Shown here: in pieces, positions 42,317-51,197 of the stretch
Position numbering within the stretch: the stretch's first letter is position 1
Layout: each line of letters begins with the position of its first letter
Source of the DNA: Candidatus Omnitrophota bacterium
Lineage (GTDB): Bacteria > Omnitrophota > Koll11 > 1-14-0-20-64-10
Reading direction: 5' to 3'
Assembly (NCBI GenBank): GCA_023818695.1
Contig: JAMWCF010000001.1
Span: forward strand, 62,001-126,000
DNA length: 64,000 nucleotides
Translations under genes and position numbers: made by a program
Notes under the pieces: model-generated
Database searches by the model: none
What the model saw: only the letters and a program-made list of their open reading frames with translations
What the model was told of the DNA's origin: nothing

Positions 42317-44146
42317 ATGGCGCAAAAACTTCGCAACATAGCGATTATCGCCCACGTGGACCACGGTAAGACCACCCTGGTTGACGCGATGCTGCGTTAT
42401 ACCAAGGCGGTCCGCAAGGACCTCTCCGAAGGTGAGCTCATCATGGATTCGATGGATCTGGAGCGGGAGAAGGGGATCACGATCCGGGCGAAGAACGCCA
42501 GTTTGTTTTACGGGGACCTGAAGATCAATCTGGTGGACACCCCGGGCCACGCCGATTTCGGGGGGGAGGTGGAGCGGACACTCCGGATGGTGGACGGGGC
42601 CCTCCTGCTGGTTGACGCGAAGGAGGGGCCGATGCCGCAGACAAAGTTTGTCCTGCGCAAGGCGATCGAGCTGGGCATGCCGGTGATCGTGGTCGTCAAC
42701 AAGATCGACCGCCATGATTCGCAGATCGACGACGTGATCAACCGGACGTTCGACCTGTTCGTGGAGCTCAACGCCTCGGACGGCCAGCTGGATTTTCCCG
42801 TCGTCTATACCTCCGCCATCCAGGGGACGGCGACCCTCGACCTGAAGCACCCCGGGCATGACATTGCCCCCTTGTTCGACGTCATCTTTAAACGGATCCC
42901 CCCGCCGGCGGTCCTGCCGAATGAACCCCTGCAGCTGCTGGTCCTGGCTTTGGCTTACGATTCTTTCAAGGGAAAGATGGGCATTGGCAAGATCCAGGCC
43001 GGTTCAATCCGCAAGGGACAGACGGTCATGAGGGTAGCGGCCGGCGGCAGCCGCCTGACCGGCACGGTTACGGCCCTGCTGGCTTACAAGGGGTTGGAGC
43101 GGATGGAGATCGAATCGGCCGATTCCGGGGAGATCGTGGCGGTGGCCGGCTTCGAGGAGATCGGGATCGGCGACACCATCACCGATCCCGATGATCCCAG
43201 GCCTCTGCCGGCGGTGGTGATCGAGGAGCCGACGCTGCGGATGTCCTTTTCCGTGAACAAGAGCCCCTTCTCGGGCAGGGAAGGCAAGTATGTGACATCC
43301 CGTGCCTTGAGGGAGCGCCTGCAGAAGGAGCTGGAAACCAACGTCGCCCTGCGCGTCGCCGACACCGAGAGTCCGGATACCTTCCTGGTGTCGGGGCGCG
43401 GGGAGCTGCACCTGGCGATCCTGATCGAAACAATGCGCCGGGAAGGTTTTGAGCTGGAGGTTTCGAAGCCGGAGGTGGTTTACAAGGAGATCGATGGGAA
43501 AACCTGCGAGCCGTATGAGTTCCTTTCCATCGATGTGCCGGCGGAATATCAAGGGACGGTCATCGAAGAGGTGGGCAGGCGCCGCGGGGATTTGAAGGGG
43601 ATGGGCCAGGCCCCTACGGGCGAAGTCCACTTCGAGTATCTGATCACCACCCGCGGCCTGCTGGGACTGAAAAATCTTCTGACCAAGAAGACCAGGGGGA
43701 CAGCCGTGATCCACCATCTCTTTGATTCTTACCGCCCGGTGGTCGCCGACCTGCCCCCGTCCGAGCCGCACGGTTCCCTGGTGGCCACGGACGACGGCGT
43801 CAGCAGCTCCTACGCGATCACCACCGCCCAGGAAAGGGGCGAGCTGTTCATCGGTCCCGGCGTTCCGGTTTACGAGGGGATGGTGGTGGGGCAGGCCAGC
43901 CGGGATAAGGACTTGGGGATCAACATCTGCAAGCAGAAGAAGCTGACGAATGTCAGGGCCTCCACTGCCGAAACGACGGTGATGTTGGTGCCTCCCCGCG
44001 AGCTGACCTTGGAGTATGCACTAGAATATCTGGGGCCGGATGAGCTGTTGGAGCTGACCCCCAAGTCCCTGCGGATCCGAAAGAAGGTGGCCGATGAGAA
44101 GCTGCGGATTCGCGCCCAACGGGAGGCCGGGCTGCGGGATTCCTAG
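42317..44146 (+). CDS. typA: Translational GTPase TypA/BipA
   Basis: A 609-aa ribosome-associated GTPase of the EF-G family. The P-loop AHVDHGKTTL and switch II VDTPGHADFGGEVERTL are followed by the specificity motif NKIDR. Domains II-III and V, with the BipA-specific C-terminal domain starting near FSVNKSPFSGREGKYVTSR, are all present. It supports ribosome assembly and stress growth. Length is standard. There is no good Shine-Dalgarno site, because the ATG directly follows a terminator hairpin. Confidence 0.95.
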   Translation: MAQKLRNIAIIAHVDHGKTTLVDAMLRYTKAVRKDLSEGELIMDSMDLEREKGITIRAKNASLFYGDLKINLVDTPGHADFGGEVERTLRMVDGALLLVDAKEGPMPQTKFVLRKAIELGMPVIVVVNKIDRHDSQIDDVINRTFDLFVELNASDGQLDFPVVYTSAIQGTATLDLKHPGHDIAPLFDVIFKRIPPPAVLPNEPLQLLVLALAYDSFKGKMGIGKIQAGSIRKGQTVMRVAAGGSRLTGTVTALLAYKGLERMEIESADSGEIVAVAGFEEIGIGDTITDPDDPRPLPAVVIEEPTLRMSFSVNKSPFSGREGKYVTSRALRERLQKELETNVALRVADTESPDTFLVSGRGELHLAILIETMRREGFELEVSKPEVVYKEIDGKTCEPYEFLSIDVPAEYQGTVIEEVGRRRGDLKGMGQAPTGEVHFEYLITTRGLLGLKNLLTKKTRGTAVIHHLFDSYRPVVADLPPSEPHGSLVATDDGVSSSYAITTAQERGELFIGPGVPVYEGMVVGQASRDKDLGINICKQKKLTNVRASTAETTVMLVPPRELTLEYALEYLGPDELLELTPKSLRIRKKVADEKLRIRAQREAGLRDS

Positions 44147-44231
44147 GAATCGGCGGCGGAATTGGAATAGAATAGCTTCATGGTCCGTGCTGTTGTGCCG
44201 CTGATGCTCGCTGGCGCGGCCGGAGGTGCTA

Positions 44232-44594
44232 ATGGCGACGATTCTGGCCATAGATGATGAGCCCGACTTTCTGGAGCAGGTGAAGGTCGTTCTGGAGAAC
44301 GAAGGGCACCAGGTTGAAACCGCTTTTGACGGGCTCGCCGGTTTGGAAAAAGCGCGCCGGGTGAAGCCAACCCTCATTTTGCTGGATATCATGATGCCTG
44401 GAATGGACGGTTTTGAAGTATTGCGGCGGCTGACCCGGGAGGCTGGGACCTCGACCATCCCGGTTGTGATGTTGACCGCCAAAGGAGGAACCGAATCGGT
44501 TTTTAAAGCGCAGGGGCTTAGTGTGACCGATTATCTGTTGAAGCCTTTTTCCGTCGATGAGCTTTTGACGGTTATCAGGCGTTTTGTTCTCTGA
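44232..44594 (+). CDS. Single-domain response regulator (REC only)
   Basis: A 120-aa receiver domain with acidic pair IDDEPDF, phospho-acceptor Asp in LILLDIMMPGMDG, Thr in VVMLTAKGG, and Lys in YLLKPFSVDEL. There is no output domain, so it works as a CheY- or Spo0F-like relay. No kinase is adjacent. The Shine-Dalgarno CGGAGG sits before ATG 44232. Confidence 0.92.
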   Translation: MATILAIDDEPDFLEQVKVVLENEGHQVETAFDGLAGLEKARRVKPTLILLDIMMPGMDGFEVLRRLTREAGTSTIPVVMLTAKGGTESVFKAQGLSVTDYLLKPFSVDELLTVIRRFVL

Positions 44595-44717
44595 AGGGGG
44601 ACCTGCCGGCTGGTGAGAGAAGTCTCCGAGCCACCTGACCTTACGGGAACGCTTGCGCGCAGGTCCTCAAGGAGACGAGCAGCCTTGAGACGGTTCGCAT
44701 AATTTTCACCGAGCCGT

Positions 44718-44723
44718 TATAAT
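44718..44723 (+). promoter_or_regulatory. Probable -10 element TATAAT
   Basis: TATAAT lies 66 bp before the CDF gene. Between them, GTG 44732 opens a 19-codon frame (ESLTALLNKIDEWVGLPG) whose TGA overlaps the CDF start. This could be a leader peptide that couples translation. No strong -35 is seen. Confidence 0.45.
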
Positions 44724-44788
44724 AAGCCCATCGTGGAATCGTTGACGGCTCTGCTGAACAAAATCGATGAGTGGGTGGGCCTGCCGGG

Positions 44789-45727
44789 ATGACGCGGGCG
44801 GGAAAACCGAAGGCGCTTCGGGTCATCCTGTCGGCGTTGGTCGCCGACGTCGTCGTCGCCGTCACCAAGTTCATCGCCGCCGGCCTCTCCGGTTCTGCCG
44901 CCATGTTCGCCGAGGCCCTGCACTCCCTGGCGGACAGCGTGAACCAAGTTCTCCTGCTGGTCGGCCATTCGAGGGCCTCACGTCCTCCGGACGAAGCGCA
45001 TCCTTTCGGGTACGGGAAGGAGCGGTTTTTCTGGCCATTCGTCGTGTCGGTCGTCATCTTTTCGATCGGGGCTGTCTTTTCCTTTATCCGCGGGTTTCAG
45101 CAGGTCGTCTCTCCCCATCCCCTGGAACGGTTTGATCTGAACTATGCGATCCTCGCCGGCGCTTTTGTCTTGGACGGCGCCGCCTGGGTGATCGCCTGGC
45201 AGGAGCTGCACAGGGCGGGACAGCGGGGCAGATCGGTCTTCAAACTGCTGAAAGAGTCTAAGATGGTCAGCGTGGTGACTGTCTTTCTGGAAGACGCCGC
45301 GGCGGTCATCGGCGTGCTGATAGCGGCCGCCGGCATCGCTTGGGCACAGTTCACGAAGAGCTGGATGCTCGACGGCGCTGCATCCATTCTGATTGGTTTC
45401 CTGCTGTTGATGATCTCCTGGTTTATCGCCGTCGAAACGAAGAGTCTGCTGATCGGCGAAAGCGCGTCGAAAGAACATATTGGTAAAATAAAGCAAGCGA
45501 TCGCTTGCATTCCGGAAGTGGAAGGGGTTCTCGACCTGCTGACGATGCATCTGGGTCCGGAGCAGATTCTCGTGAACCTGGACCTACAGTTCAGGGACGG
45601 GCTGACCACCGATGAGATCGAGACGGCCATCGATCACATCGAGCGGCGCATCCATGAAGCGGTCCCGGAGGTTTACAAGATCTTTGTGGAGGCCGAATCG
45701 GTGAAGAAAGCGATCCACAGATCATGA
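44789..45727 (+). CDS. Cation diffusion facilitator metal exporter
   Basis: About 312 aa with six membrane helices. The helix-2 metal motif is ALHSLADSVNQ (HxxxD). The helix-5 counterpart is FLEDAAAVIG, where the His usually seen is Glu, and LDGAASILIGF follows. The C-terminal domain (about 215-300) is the cytoplasmic ferredoxin-like CDF domain. It exports Zn, Mn or Fe against protons. The ExxxD variant at helix 5 hints at altered metal preference (inference). The stop overlaps the next gene (ATGA). Confidence 0.88.
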   Translation: MTRAGKPKALRVILSALVADVVVAVTKFIAAGLSGSAAMFAEALHSLADSVNQVLLLVGHSRASRPPDEAHPFGYGKERFFWPFVVSVVIFSIGAVFSFIRGFQQVVSPHPLERFDLNYAILAGAFVLDGAAWVIAWQELHRAGQRGRSVFKLLKESKMVSVVTVFLEDAAAVIGVLIAAAGIAWAQFTKSWMLDGAASILIGFLLLMISWFIAVETKSLLIGESASKEHIGKIKQAIACIPEVEGVLDLLTMHLGPEQILVNLDLQFRDGLTTDEIETAIDHIERRIHEAVPEVYKIFVEAESVKKAIHRS

Positions 45728-46434
45728 CGCCGGAATATTTCGATGTGACGCTGCGCCGGATTATTGACCTTGGGAACGAGACCAGGCATTTTGAGCTGAC
45801 TTTCGACCCGGGAACACGGATCCATTTCACCGCGGGGCAGTTCGTGGCGGTTCTCTGCCCGAAGGACGGGAAGCTGATCCGACGCGCCTACTCCATCGCC
45901 TCCCCTCCGGAAGAAAAGGACCACGTGGAGCTGATCATCAAGCTGGTGGAGGGAGGGGTAGTCACCAACTGGTTCTGGTCGTTGAAGGAAGGGGACCGCT
46001 TCCGTGTCCACGGGCCGTTCGGCAAATTCGTGCTCCCGGAACAGATCGATTTCGACATCGTTTTCGTCGCCACAGGCACGGGGATCGCCCCCTTCCGGAG
46101 CATGATTCGGCATCTGCTGCCGGCCGGTTTCAACAAATGGGTATGGCTCCTTTTCGGATCCCGCTACGACAAGATGATCCCGTACCACAAAGAATGGGTC
46201 GCCCTGTCGAGAGATTACCCCAACTTCATCTATATCCCTACCATCAGCCGGCCCAGCGCCCAATGGCCCGGAGAGGTCGGCTACGTCCAGACGAAGATCG
46301 AAAAGTTCTTTCCGGATCCCGCCGGCAAAAGGGTCTACATCTGCGGTCTGAACGACATGATCCAGGCGGTTCAGGAGGTCTGCTTGAAGCAGGGGTTCCG
46401 CACAGAGCAGATCTCCTTTGAGAAATACGACTAG
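45724..46434 (+). CDS. Ferredoxin/flavodoxin-NADP reductase family protein
   Basis: A 236-aa FAD/NAD(P) reductase. The FAD-binding strand has RRAYSIASPP (RxYS motif). The NAD(P) half has FVATGTGIAPFRSMIRHLL and YICGLNDMIQAVQ. There are no iron-sulfur cysteines, so it is a two-domain FNR. It moves electrons between NAD(P)H and a ferredoxin or flavodoxin not seen here. Its start overlaps the CDF exporter stop, so the two are co-translated, for no obvious shared reason. Confidence 0.9.
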   Translation: MTPEYFDVTLRRIIDLGNETRHFELTFDPGTRIHFTAGQFVAVLCPKDGKLIRRAYSIASPPEEKDHVELIIKLVEGGVVTNWFWSLKEGDRFRVHGPFGKFVLPEQIDFDIVFVATGTGIAPFRSMIRHLLPAGFNKWVWLLFGSRYDKMIPYHKEWVALSRDYPNFIYIPTISRPSAQWPGEVGYVQTKIEKFFPDPAGKRVYICGLNDMIQAVQEVCLKQGFRTEQISFEKYD

Positions 46435-46523
46435 CTCATTTTTCCCCGTTTTCCCTCTTCCATCAGGTAAGCTTGAGGATAAGGGCAGGTATCTAACAGG
46501 TTGTATCCATATAAGATAGAAAA

Positions 46524-47843
46524 ATGGCTGAGAAGAAACACTTAGGCGAGATGCTGGTGGAGTTGGGCGTCATCTCGGCCCAGGACCTGAAGGTGGCTTT
46601 GGAGGCCCAGCGCCAGATGCCGGCTCCTTTGGGGGTGACCCTTGTGGAGCTGGGGATGGCCAAAGAGGAGCAGATCCTGCCGATTCTCTGCCAGCAGCTG
46701 AATAAGATCGATGTCACCTTCTCTTTGGGAAAGGACACCGCCCCTCCCAGCATCAACTCCATCACCGACGCTCTCCAATACCTGGTCGAGCGGGCCATCA
46801 AGGAGGGGGCCACCGATTTGCATCTGGAGCCGACCGCCTCCGGCGTGATGGTCCGGATACGGATCGACGGCATTCTCCATGAGATCGGCGCCCCGCCGAT
46901 CCTGGCGACCCAATACCCGGCGGCGGTTTCCAGGGTCAAGATTCTTTGTAACCTGGATATCGCTGAGAAAAGGGTCCCGCAGGACGGGCGGACCACCTTC
47001 AAGGTGGGAGGCGTGGAGTACGACACGAGGATCTCGGTGCTCCCCTCGCAGTATGGCGAGAGCGTGGCGATCCGGGTCCTCCATACCGACGTCCGCCTGG
47101 GGCTGGACAAGATCGGCCTGGACAGCAAAACCTACCAGACCTTCCTGAAGATCCTGGAGCGGCACACCGGCCTGGTGCTTGTGACCGGCCCGACCGGTTC
47201 CGGGAAAACGACCACCCTTTACGCTTGCCTGGACCGGTTGAATGATTCCACCAAGAAGATTGTGACGGTGGAGGACCCGATCGAATACACCTTGGCCGGC
47301 GTGATCCAGATGCAGGTCCAGCCCAACATCGAGCTCTCTTTCGGCCGGCTCCTGCGGTCGGTTCTGCGCCATGATCCGAATATCCTGATGGTGGGGGAGA
47401 TCCGCGACGGCGAAACGGCCGAGGCGGCGGTCCGGATGGCGCTGACCGGCCACCTGGTTTTTTCCACCATCCACACCAACGACGCGGCCGCCACGGTGAC
47501 TCGCCTCATGGATATGGGAATCGAGCCGTACCTGGTGGCCTCCAGTTTGTCATGCGTCGTCGCCCAGCGGCTTGTCCGAACCGTCTGCAGGGAGTGCAGC
47601 GGCCGGCGCTGCATGACCTGCCTGGGACTGGGGCTGAAAGGACGGATAGGGATCTTCGAATGCCTCTTTATCGATGAGGAGATGCGCAAGCTGATCACCC
47701 GGCGGCCGACCGCCGACGAGTTGAGGAAGCTGGCCAAGGAACACGGGATGAGGACCCTGCATGAGGACGGCGTGGCCAAGGTCAAGGCCGGCATCACCAC
47801 CCAGGAGGAGTTGGACCGGGTGATCTACAGCGACGACACCTAG
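46524..47843 (+). CDS. Type IV pilus/type II secretion assembly ATPase (PilB/GspE family), short form
   Basis: A 439-aa hexameric motor. Residues 1-65 are a MshEN-like start (HLGEMLVELGVISAQDLKVALEAQ), and then the ATPase follows: TDLHLEP, Walker A TGPTGSGKTTTLYA near residue 223, Asp-box VEDPIEYTL, Walker B ILMVGEIRDGETAE and His-box LVFSTIHTNDAA. The zinc tetracysteine is compact (CRECSGRRCMTC). At 439 residues it is about 120 shorter than most PilB proteins. It could power export of the pilin-like protein at 28181. ATG lies directly after a TATAAGAT box, suggesting a leaderless message. Confidence 0.92.
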   Translation: MAEKKHLGEMLVELGVISAQDLKVALEAQRQMPAPLGVTLVELGMAKEEQILPILCQQLNKIDVTFSLGKDTAPPSINSITDALQYLVERAIKEGATDLHLEPTASGVMVRIRIDGILHEIGAPPILATQYPAAVSRVKILCNLDIAEKRVPQDGRTTFKVGGVEYDTRISVLPSQYGESVAIRVLHTDVRLGLDKIGLDSKTYQTFLKILERHTGLVLVTGPTGSGKTTTLYACLDRLNDSTKKIVTVEDPIEYTLAGVIQMQVQPNIELSFGRLLRSVLRHDPNILMVGEIRDGETAEAAVRMALTGHLVFSTIHTNDAAATVTRLMDMGIEPYLVASSLSCVVAQRLVRTVCRECSGRRCMTCLGLGLKGRIGIFECLFIDEEMRKLITRRPTADELRKLAKEHGMRTLHEDGVAKVKAGITTQEELDRVIYSDDT

Positions 47844-47885
47844 CACCCGGTTTTGAAACCGCCACCCTTTTAACCGGTTTGGGTT

Positions 47886-47931
47886 TATAATAGACAGGGA
47901 CGGTCCGAAAGGATTGGATCGTCCCTCTTTT
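47886..47931 (+). promoter_or_regulatory. Promoter plus 5' terminator-like hairpin upstream of cysD
   Basis: TATAAT at 47886-47891 is followed, at about the expected start site, by a 10-bp stem (GGGACGGTCC 47897-47906 with GGATCGTCCC 47916-47925, one G-T pair) and TCTTTTT. It may be the terminator of the pilB gene or a leader hairpin of cysD. I see no riboswitch consensus. Confidence 0.5.
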
Positions 47932-47964
47932 TATCGGGAAAACCAGGCACCAAACTCATTAAAA

Positions 47965-48846
47965 ATGAAACAGTTAGAGAAATTAGAGAGCCAATCGGTC
48001 TATATCTTCCGGGAGGCCTACAGCCAGTTCAAGAACCTGGCGATGCTCTGGTCGATCGGCAAGGACAGCACGGTTCTTTTGTGGCTGGCCCGAAAGGCCT
48101 TCTTCGGCCATGTGCCGTTTCCACTCGTCCACATCGACACGAGCTTCAAGATTCCCCAAATGATCGAGTACAGGGACCGTCTGGCCCGGGAATGGAAACT
48201 GAACATGGTCTACGGCCGCAACGACCAGGCGCTGGCGGAGAAAAGGACTTTTCCGGACGGCAAGCTCACGCGCGTCGAGTGCTGCCGGACCCTCAAAACA
48301 GAAGCGTTGGCCAACACCCTCTCCGGCGCGTGGCCCCGCTACCGGCTGGACCACGCCACCGGAGAATACGTCCTGGACAAAAACACTGAGCCGTACACAG
48401 GGGTCATCGTCGGGGTCCGGGCGGACGAGGAGGGCAGCCGCTCCAAAGAGCGTTATTTTTCCCCCAGGGACAGAGAAAGCAACTGGGCCGTCGGGGACCA
48501 GCCGCCTGAACTATGGAACCAGTTCAAGACCGATTTCGCCCCCGGGACGCACATCCGGGTGCATCCGCTGTTGGACTGGACCGAGCTGGATATCTGGGAA
48601 TACATCGACCAGGAGAAGATTCCGGTGGTCCCGCTCTATTTCGACCGGGGCACCGGGGAGCGCTACCGCTCCCTGGGATGCTATCCCTGCACCTTCCCGG
48701 TCAAATCAACCGCGAAAAACGTCAAAGAGATCATCGAGGAGCTGAAGACAGGCAAGTTCCGTGACATCGCGGAGCGTTCGGGACGGGCCCAGGACGCGGA
48801 AGACGGAGGGGGCCTGGAAACGCTGCGACGGGAAGGGTACATGTGA
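47965..48846 (+). CDS. cysD: Sulfate adenylyltransferase subunit 2
   Basis: A 293-aa PAPS-reductase-fold ATP pyrophosphatase. It makes APS from sulfate and ATP together with the GTPase CysN. Motifs: LAMLWSIGKDSTVLLWL (SGGKDS-like PP-loop, here SIGKDS), HIDTSFKIPQMIEYRD, GVRADEEGSRSKERYFSPRD, and LGCYPCTFPVKS. ATG 47965 gives the standard start (MKQLEKLESQSVYIFREA). The TGA overlaps the ATG of cysNC. Confidence 0.95.
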   Translation: MKQLEKLESQSVYIFREAYSQFKNLAMLWSIGKDSTVLLWLARKAFFGHVPFPLVHIDTSFKIPQMIEYRDRLAREWKLNMVYGRNDQALAEKRTFPDGKLTRVECCRTLKTEALANTLSGAWPRYRLDHATGEYVLDKNTEPYTGVIVGVRADEEGSRSKERYFSPRDRESNWAVGDQPPELWNQFKTDFAPGTHIRVHPLLDWTELDIWEYIDQEKIPVVPLYFDRGTGERYRSLGCYPCTFPVKSTAKNVKEIIEELKTGKFRDIAERSGRAQDAEDGGGLETLRREGYM

Positions 48847-50636
48847 TGGCCGCGGAGCAGAAGATGAACATCGTGATTGTGGGGCATGTCGACCACGGCA
48901 AAAGCACCCTGATCGGCCGGCTTTTGGCGGACACCCACTCGCTGCCGAAAGGAAAGCTGGAATTTGTCCGGGAAGAATGCCGACGCAACTCCAAACCGTT
49001 CGAGTACGCTTTCCTTCTGGACGCGCTGAAGGATGAGCAGCAACAGGGGATCACCATCGATACCGCCCGGATCTTTTTCAAGAGCGCCAAGAGGCAGTAC
49101 ATTATCATCGACGCTCCCGGCCACATCGAGTTCCTGAAGAACATGGTTTCCGGCGCCGCCCGGGCCGAAGCGGCCCTGCTGGTGATCGACGCCCAAGAAG
49201 GGATCCAGGAGAATTCTAAGCGGCACGGGTACCTCCTTTCGATGCTGGGGATCCGCCAGGTGGCTGTCTGCGTCAACAAGATGGACTTGGCGGGATACCG
49301 GCGGGAGGTCTTCGAGAAGATCGAAAAATCGTACAGCGCTTTCCTGGAGGAGATCGGTATGAAGGCGAAAAGCTTCATCCCGGTGGCGGCCCGCGAAGGT
49401 GAGAACCTGACCGGACGTTCCGCCCGGATGCCCTGGTTCCGGGGATCATCGGTCCTGGAGGTGCTGGATTCTTTCGAAATGGCGCCGACCATCGAAAACA
49501 AGCCGTTTCGGATGCCGGTCCAGGGGGTCTACAAGTTCACCGAGATGGAGGATACCCGCCGGATCGTTGCGGGACGGGTGGAGTCCGGGACCATTTCGGT
49601 GGGCGACGAGGTGGTCTTTCTGCCCTCCAACAAACGGTCGGTGATCAAGTCGATCGAGGGGTTCAACAGGCCCTCTCAAAGAACGGTGTCTGCCGGGCAC
49701 TCCACCGGATTGACCCTGACGGAGCAGATTTATGTCAACCGGGGCGACATCATGTGCAAGGCGGCCGAACCGCTGCCGAAGGTCAGCTCCTTGATGAAGG
49801 TGGAGCTTTTTTGGATGGGCAAGCGCCCGATGGTGCTCAACCGCCTGTATAAGCTGAAGATCGCCACCGCCCAGGTGCCGGTCCGGCTGAAGACGATCGA
49901 GCGGGTGATCGACGCCTCCAGCCTGCGCCAGGCCAGCAAGAAGGAGATCGTCCGGCATGAAGTGGCCCAATGCGTACTGCACACCTCCGCACCGGTGGCG
50001 TTCGACCTGACCTCCGAGCTGGAGGCCACGGGCCGGTTTGTCATCGTGGACGAGTATGATATCGCCGGCGGCGGCATCATTCGGCAGATGCTGGACGACG
50101 ACCATGCCGATCTGCGCCGGTCGATCGCCCAGAGGGAGCAGAAATGGGATTTCAGCATTGTGGAGCCCGAAGAGCGGGTCAAGAGCTACGGCCATCGGGC
50201 GGCCCTGGTTTTGCTGACCGGCCCGGTGGGCATGGACAAGCGGACGATCGCCAAGGAGCTGGAAAAAATCCTTTTTTCCCAGGGGGCGAAGACCTATTTT
50301 CTTGGGATGGGCAACCTTCTGCGGGGGTTGAATTCCGATGTGGAGCTGCACCGACTGGAGCGGCATGAGCATGTCCGGCGGATGGGGGAAGTAGCACACC
50401 TGTTCATGGATGCGGGCCTGATTGTGGTGGCGACCGCCAGCGGTGTGAACGACGCCGAATTGGAAGAGCTGCAGGAGGTAACCGCACGGGGGACCGTTCT
50501 GATCGTGAATGTCGGGAAGAACAATTTCAAACGGGCGGTGATCGACCTCGATCTGGATCCCAAACTTCCTGCCGGCAAAAACGCCGAGAAGGTTTTCCAG
50601 CTTCTATCCGAGAGGAAAATTCTCTTTGCCAGGTAA
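48846..50636 (+). CDS. cysN: CysN sulfate adenylyltransferase GTPase fused to a degenerate APS-kinase domain
   Basis: A 596-aa protein. The GTPase comes first: GHVDHGKST at residues 13-21, DAPGHIEF, NKMDL, then EF-Tu-like barrel domains to about residue 430. The C-terminal 150 residues align with APS kinase (CysC). In place of the P-loop GLSGSGKST the sequence is GPVGMDKRT (459-467), losing the key Gly and Ser/Thr. The substrate motif LDGDNVRHGLN reads LGMGNLLRGLN. CysN activity with CysD is likely, but kinase activity is doubtful. No cysH or other PAPS gene is nearby. Confidence 0.92.
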   Translation: MAAEQKMNIVIVGHVDHGKSTLIGRLLADTHSLPKGKLEFVREECRRNSKPFEYAFLLDALKDEQQQGITIDTARIFFKSAKRQYIIIDAPGHIEFLKNMVSGAARAEAALLVIDAQEGIQENSKRHGYLLSMLGIRQVAVCVNKMDLAGYRREVFEKIEKSYSAFLEEIGMKAKSFIPVAAREGENLTGRSARMPWFRGSSVLEVLDSFEMAPTIENKPFRMPVQGVYKFTEMEDTRRIVAGRVESGTISVGDEVVFLPSNKRSVIKSIEGFNRPSQRTVSAGHSTGLTLTEQIYVNRGDIMCKAAEPLPKVSSLMKVELFWMGKRPMVLNRLYKLKIATAQVPVRLKTIERVIDASSLRQASKKEIVRHEVAQCVLHTSAPVAFDLTSELEATGRFVIVDEYDIAGGGIIRQMLDDDHADLRRSIAQREQKWDFSIVEPEERVKSYGHRAALVLLTGPVGMDKRTIAKELEKILFSQGAKTYFLGMGNLLRGLNSDVELHRLERHEHVRRMGEVAHLFMDAGLIVVATASGVNDAELEELQEVTARGTVLIVNVGKNNFKRAVIDLDLDPKLPAGKNAEKVFQLLSERKILFAR

Positions 50637-50657
50637 CCGGCCGAGCTCGTCGCTTCC

Positions 50658-51197
50658 ATGAAGTTCACCCACTTTGCCATTCCGGGCCCGATTCTGGTTG
50701 AGCCGCAGGTGCACGAGGATCCCCGGGGCGCCTTCTGGGAGTGGTACAGGAAGGATCTCTACGCCGCCAATGGAATCCGGGAGGAGTTTGTCCAGGATAA
50801 CGAGAGTTTTTCGGTCAAGGGGGTCCTGCGCGGGCTCCATTGGCAGGTGGAGCCGAAGGCCCAGGCGAAACTGATCCGGGTGGTGCGGGGGGAGATTTTT
50901 GACGCGGCGGTGGATGTCCGTCCCGGCTCCTCCAGTTTCGGCCGGTGGATCGGTCAGCGATTGACCGCCGCCAGCAGGCAGCTTCTGTACCTGCCGCCGG
51001 GATTTGCCCACGGTTTCCTGGTTCTGTCGGATGAGGCGGATGTGCTGTACAAGGTCTCGGCCCTTTACGATCCGGCGCTGGAACAGGGGCTTTTGTGGAA
51101 CGACCCGGAGGTAGGGATCCGGTGGCCCGATGTCGGAATGGCGTATCTCGTTTCCGAAAAGGATAAGAAGAACCCGCCCCTCAAAAAGTTTCGATGA
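50658..51197 (+). CDS. rfbC: dTDP-4-dehydrorhamnose 3,5-epimerase family protein
   Basis: A 179-aa RmlC cupin. Signature residues: FVQDNESFSVKGVLRGLHWQ with the catalytic His, QAKLIRVVRGEIFDAAVDVRPGS, and LYLPPGFAHGFLVLSDEADVLYK with the conserved Tyr. RmlC epimerises C3 and C5 of dTDP-4-keto-6-deoxyglucose on the way to rhamnose. It is slightly short for the family (about 180-185 aa). The other rml genes are not in view. Its end overlaps the convergent peptidase gene by 17 bp. Confidence 0.92.
   Translation: MKFTHFAIPGPILVEPQVHEDPRGAFWEWYRKDLYAANGIREEFVQDNESFSVKGVLRGLHWQVEPKAQAKLIRVVRGEIFDAAVDVRPGSSSFGRWIGQRLTAASRQLLYLPPGFAHGFLVLSDEADVLYKVSALYDPALEQGLLWNDPEVGIRWPDVGMAYLVSEKDKKNPPLKKFR

Noticed and set aside
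44732..44791. 19-codon GTG-started frame before the CDF exporter
   Set aside because: The overlap with the CDF start is suggestive of a leader peptide, but there is no ribosome binding site and no conserved content to support it as a gene.
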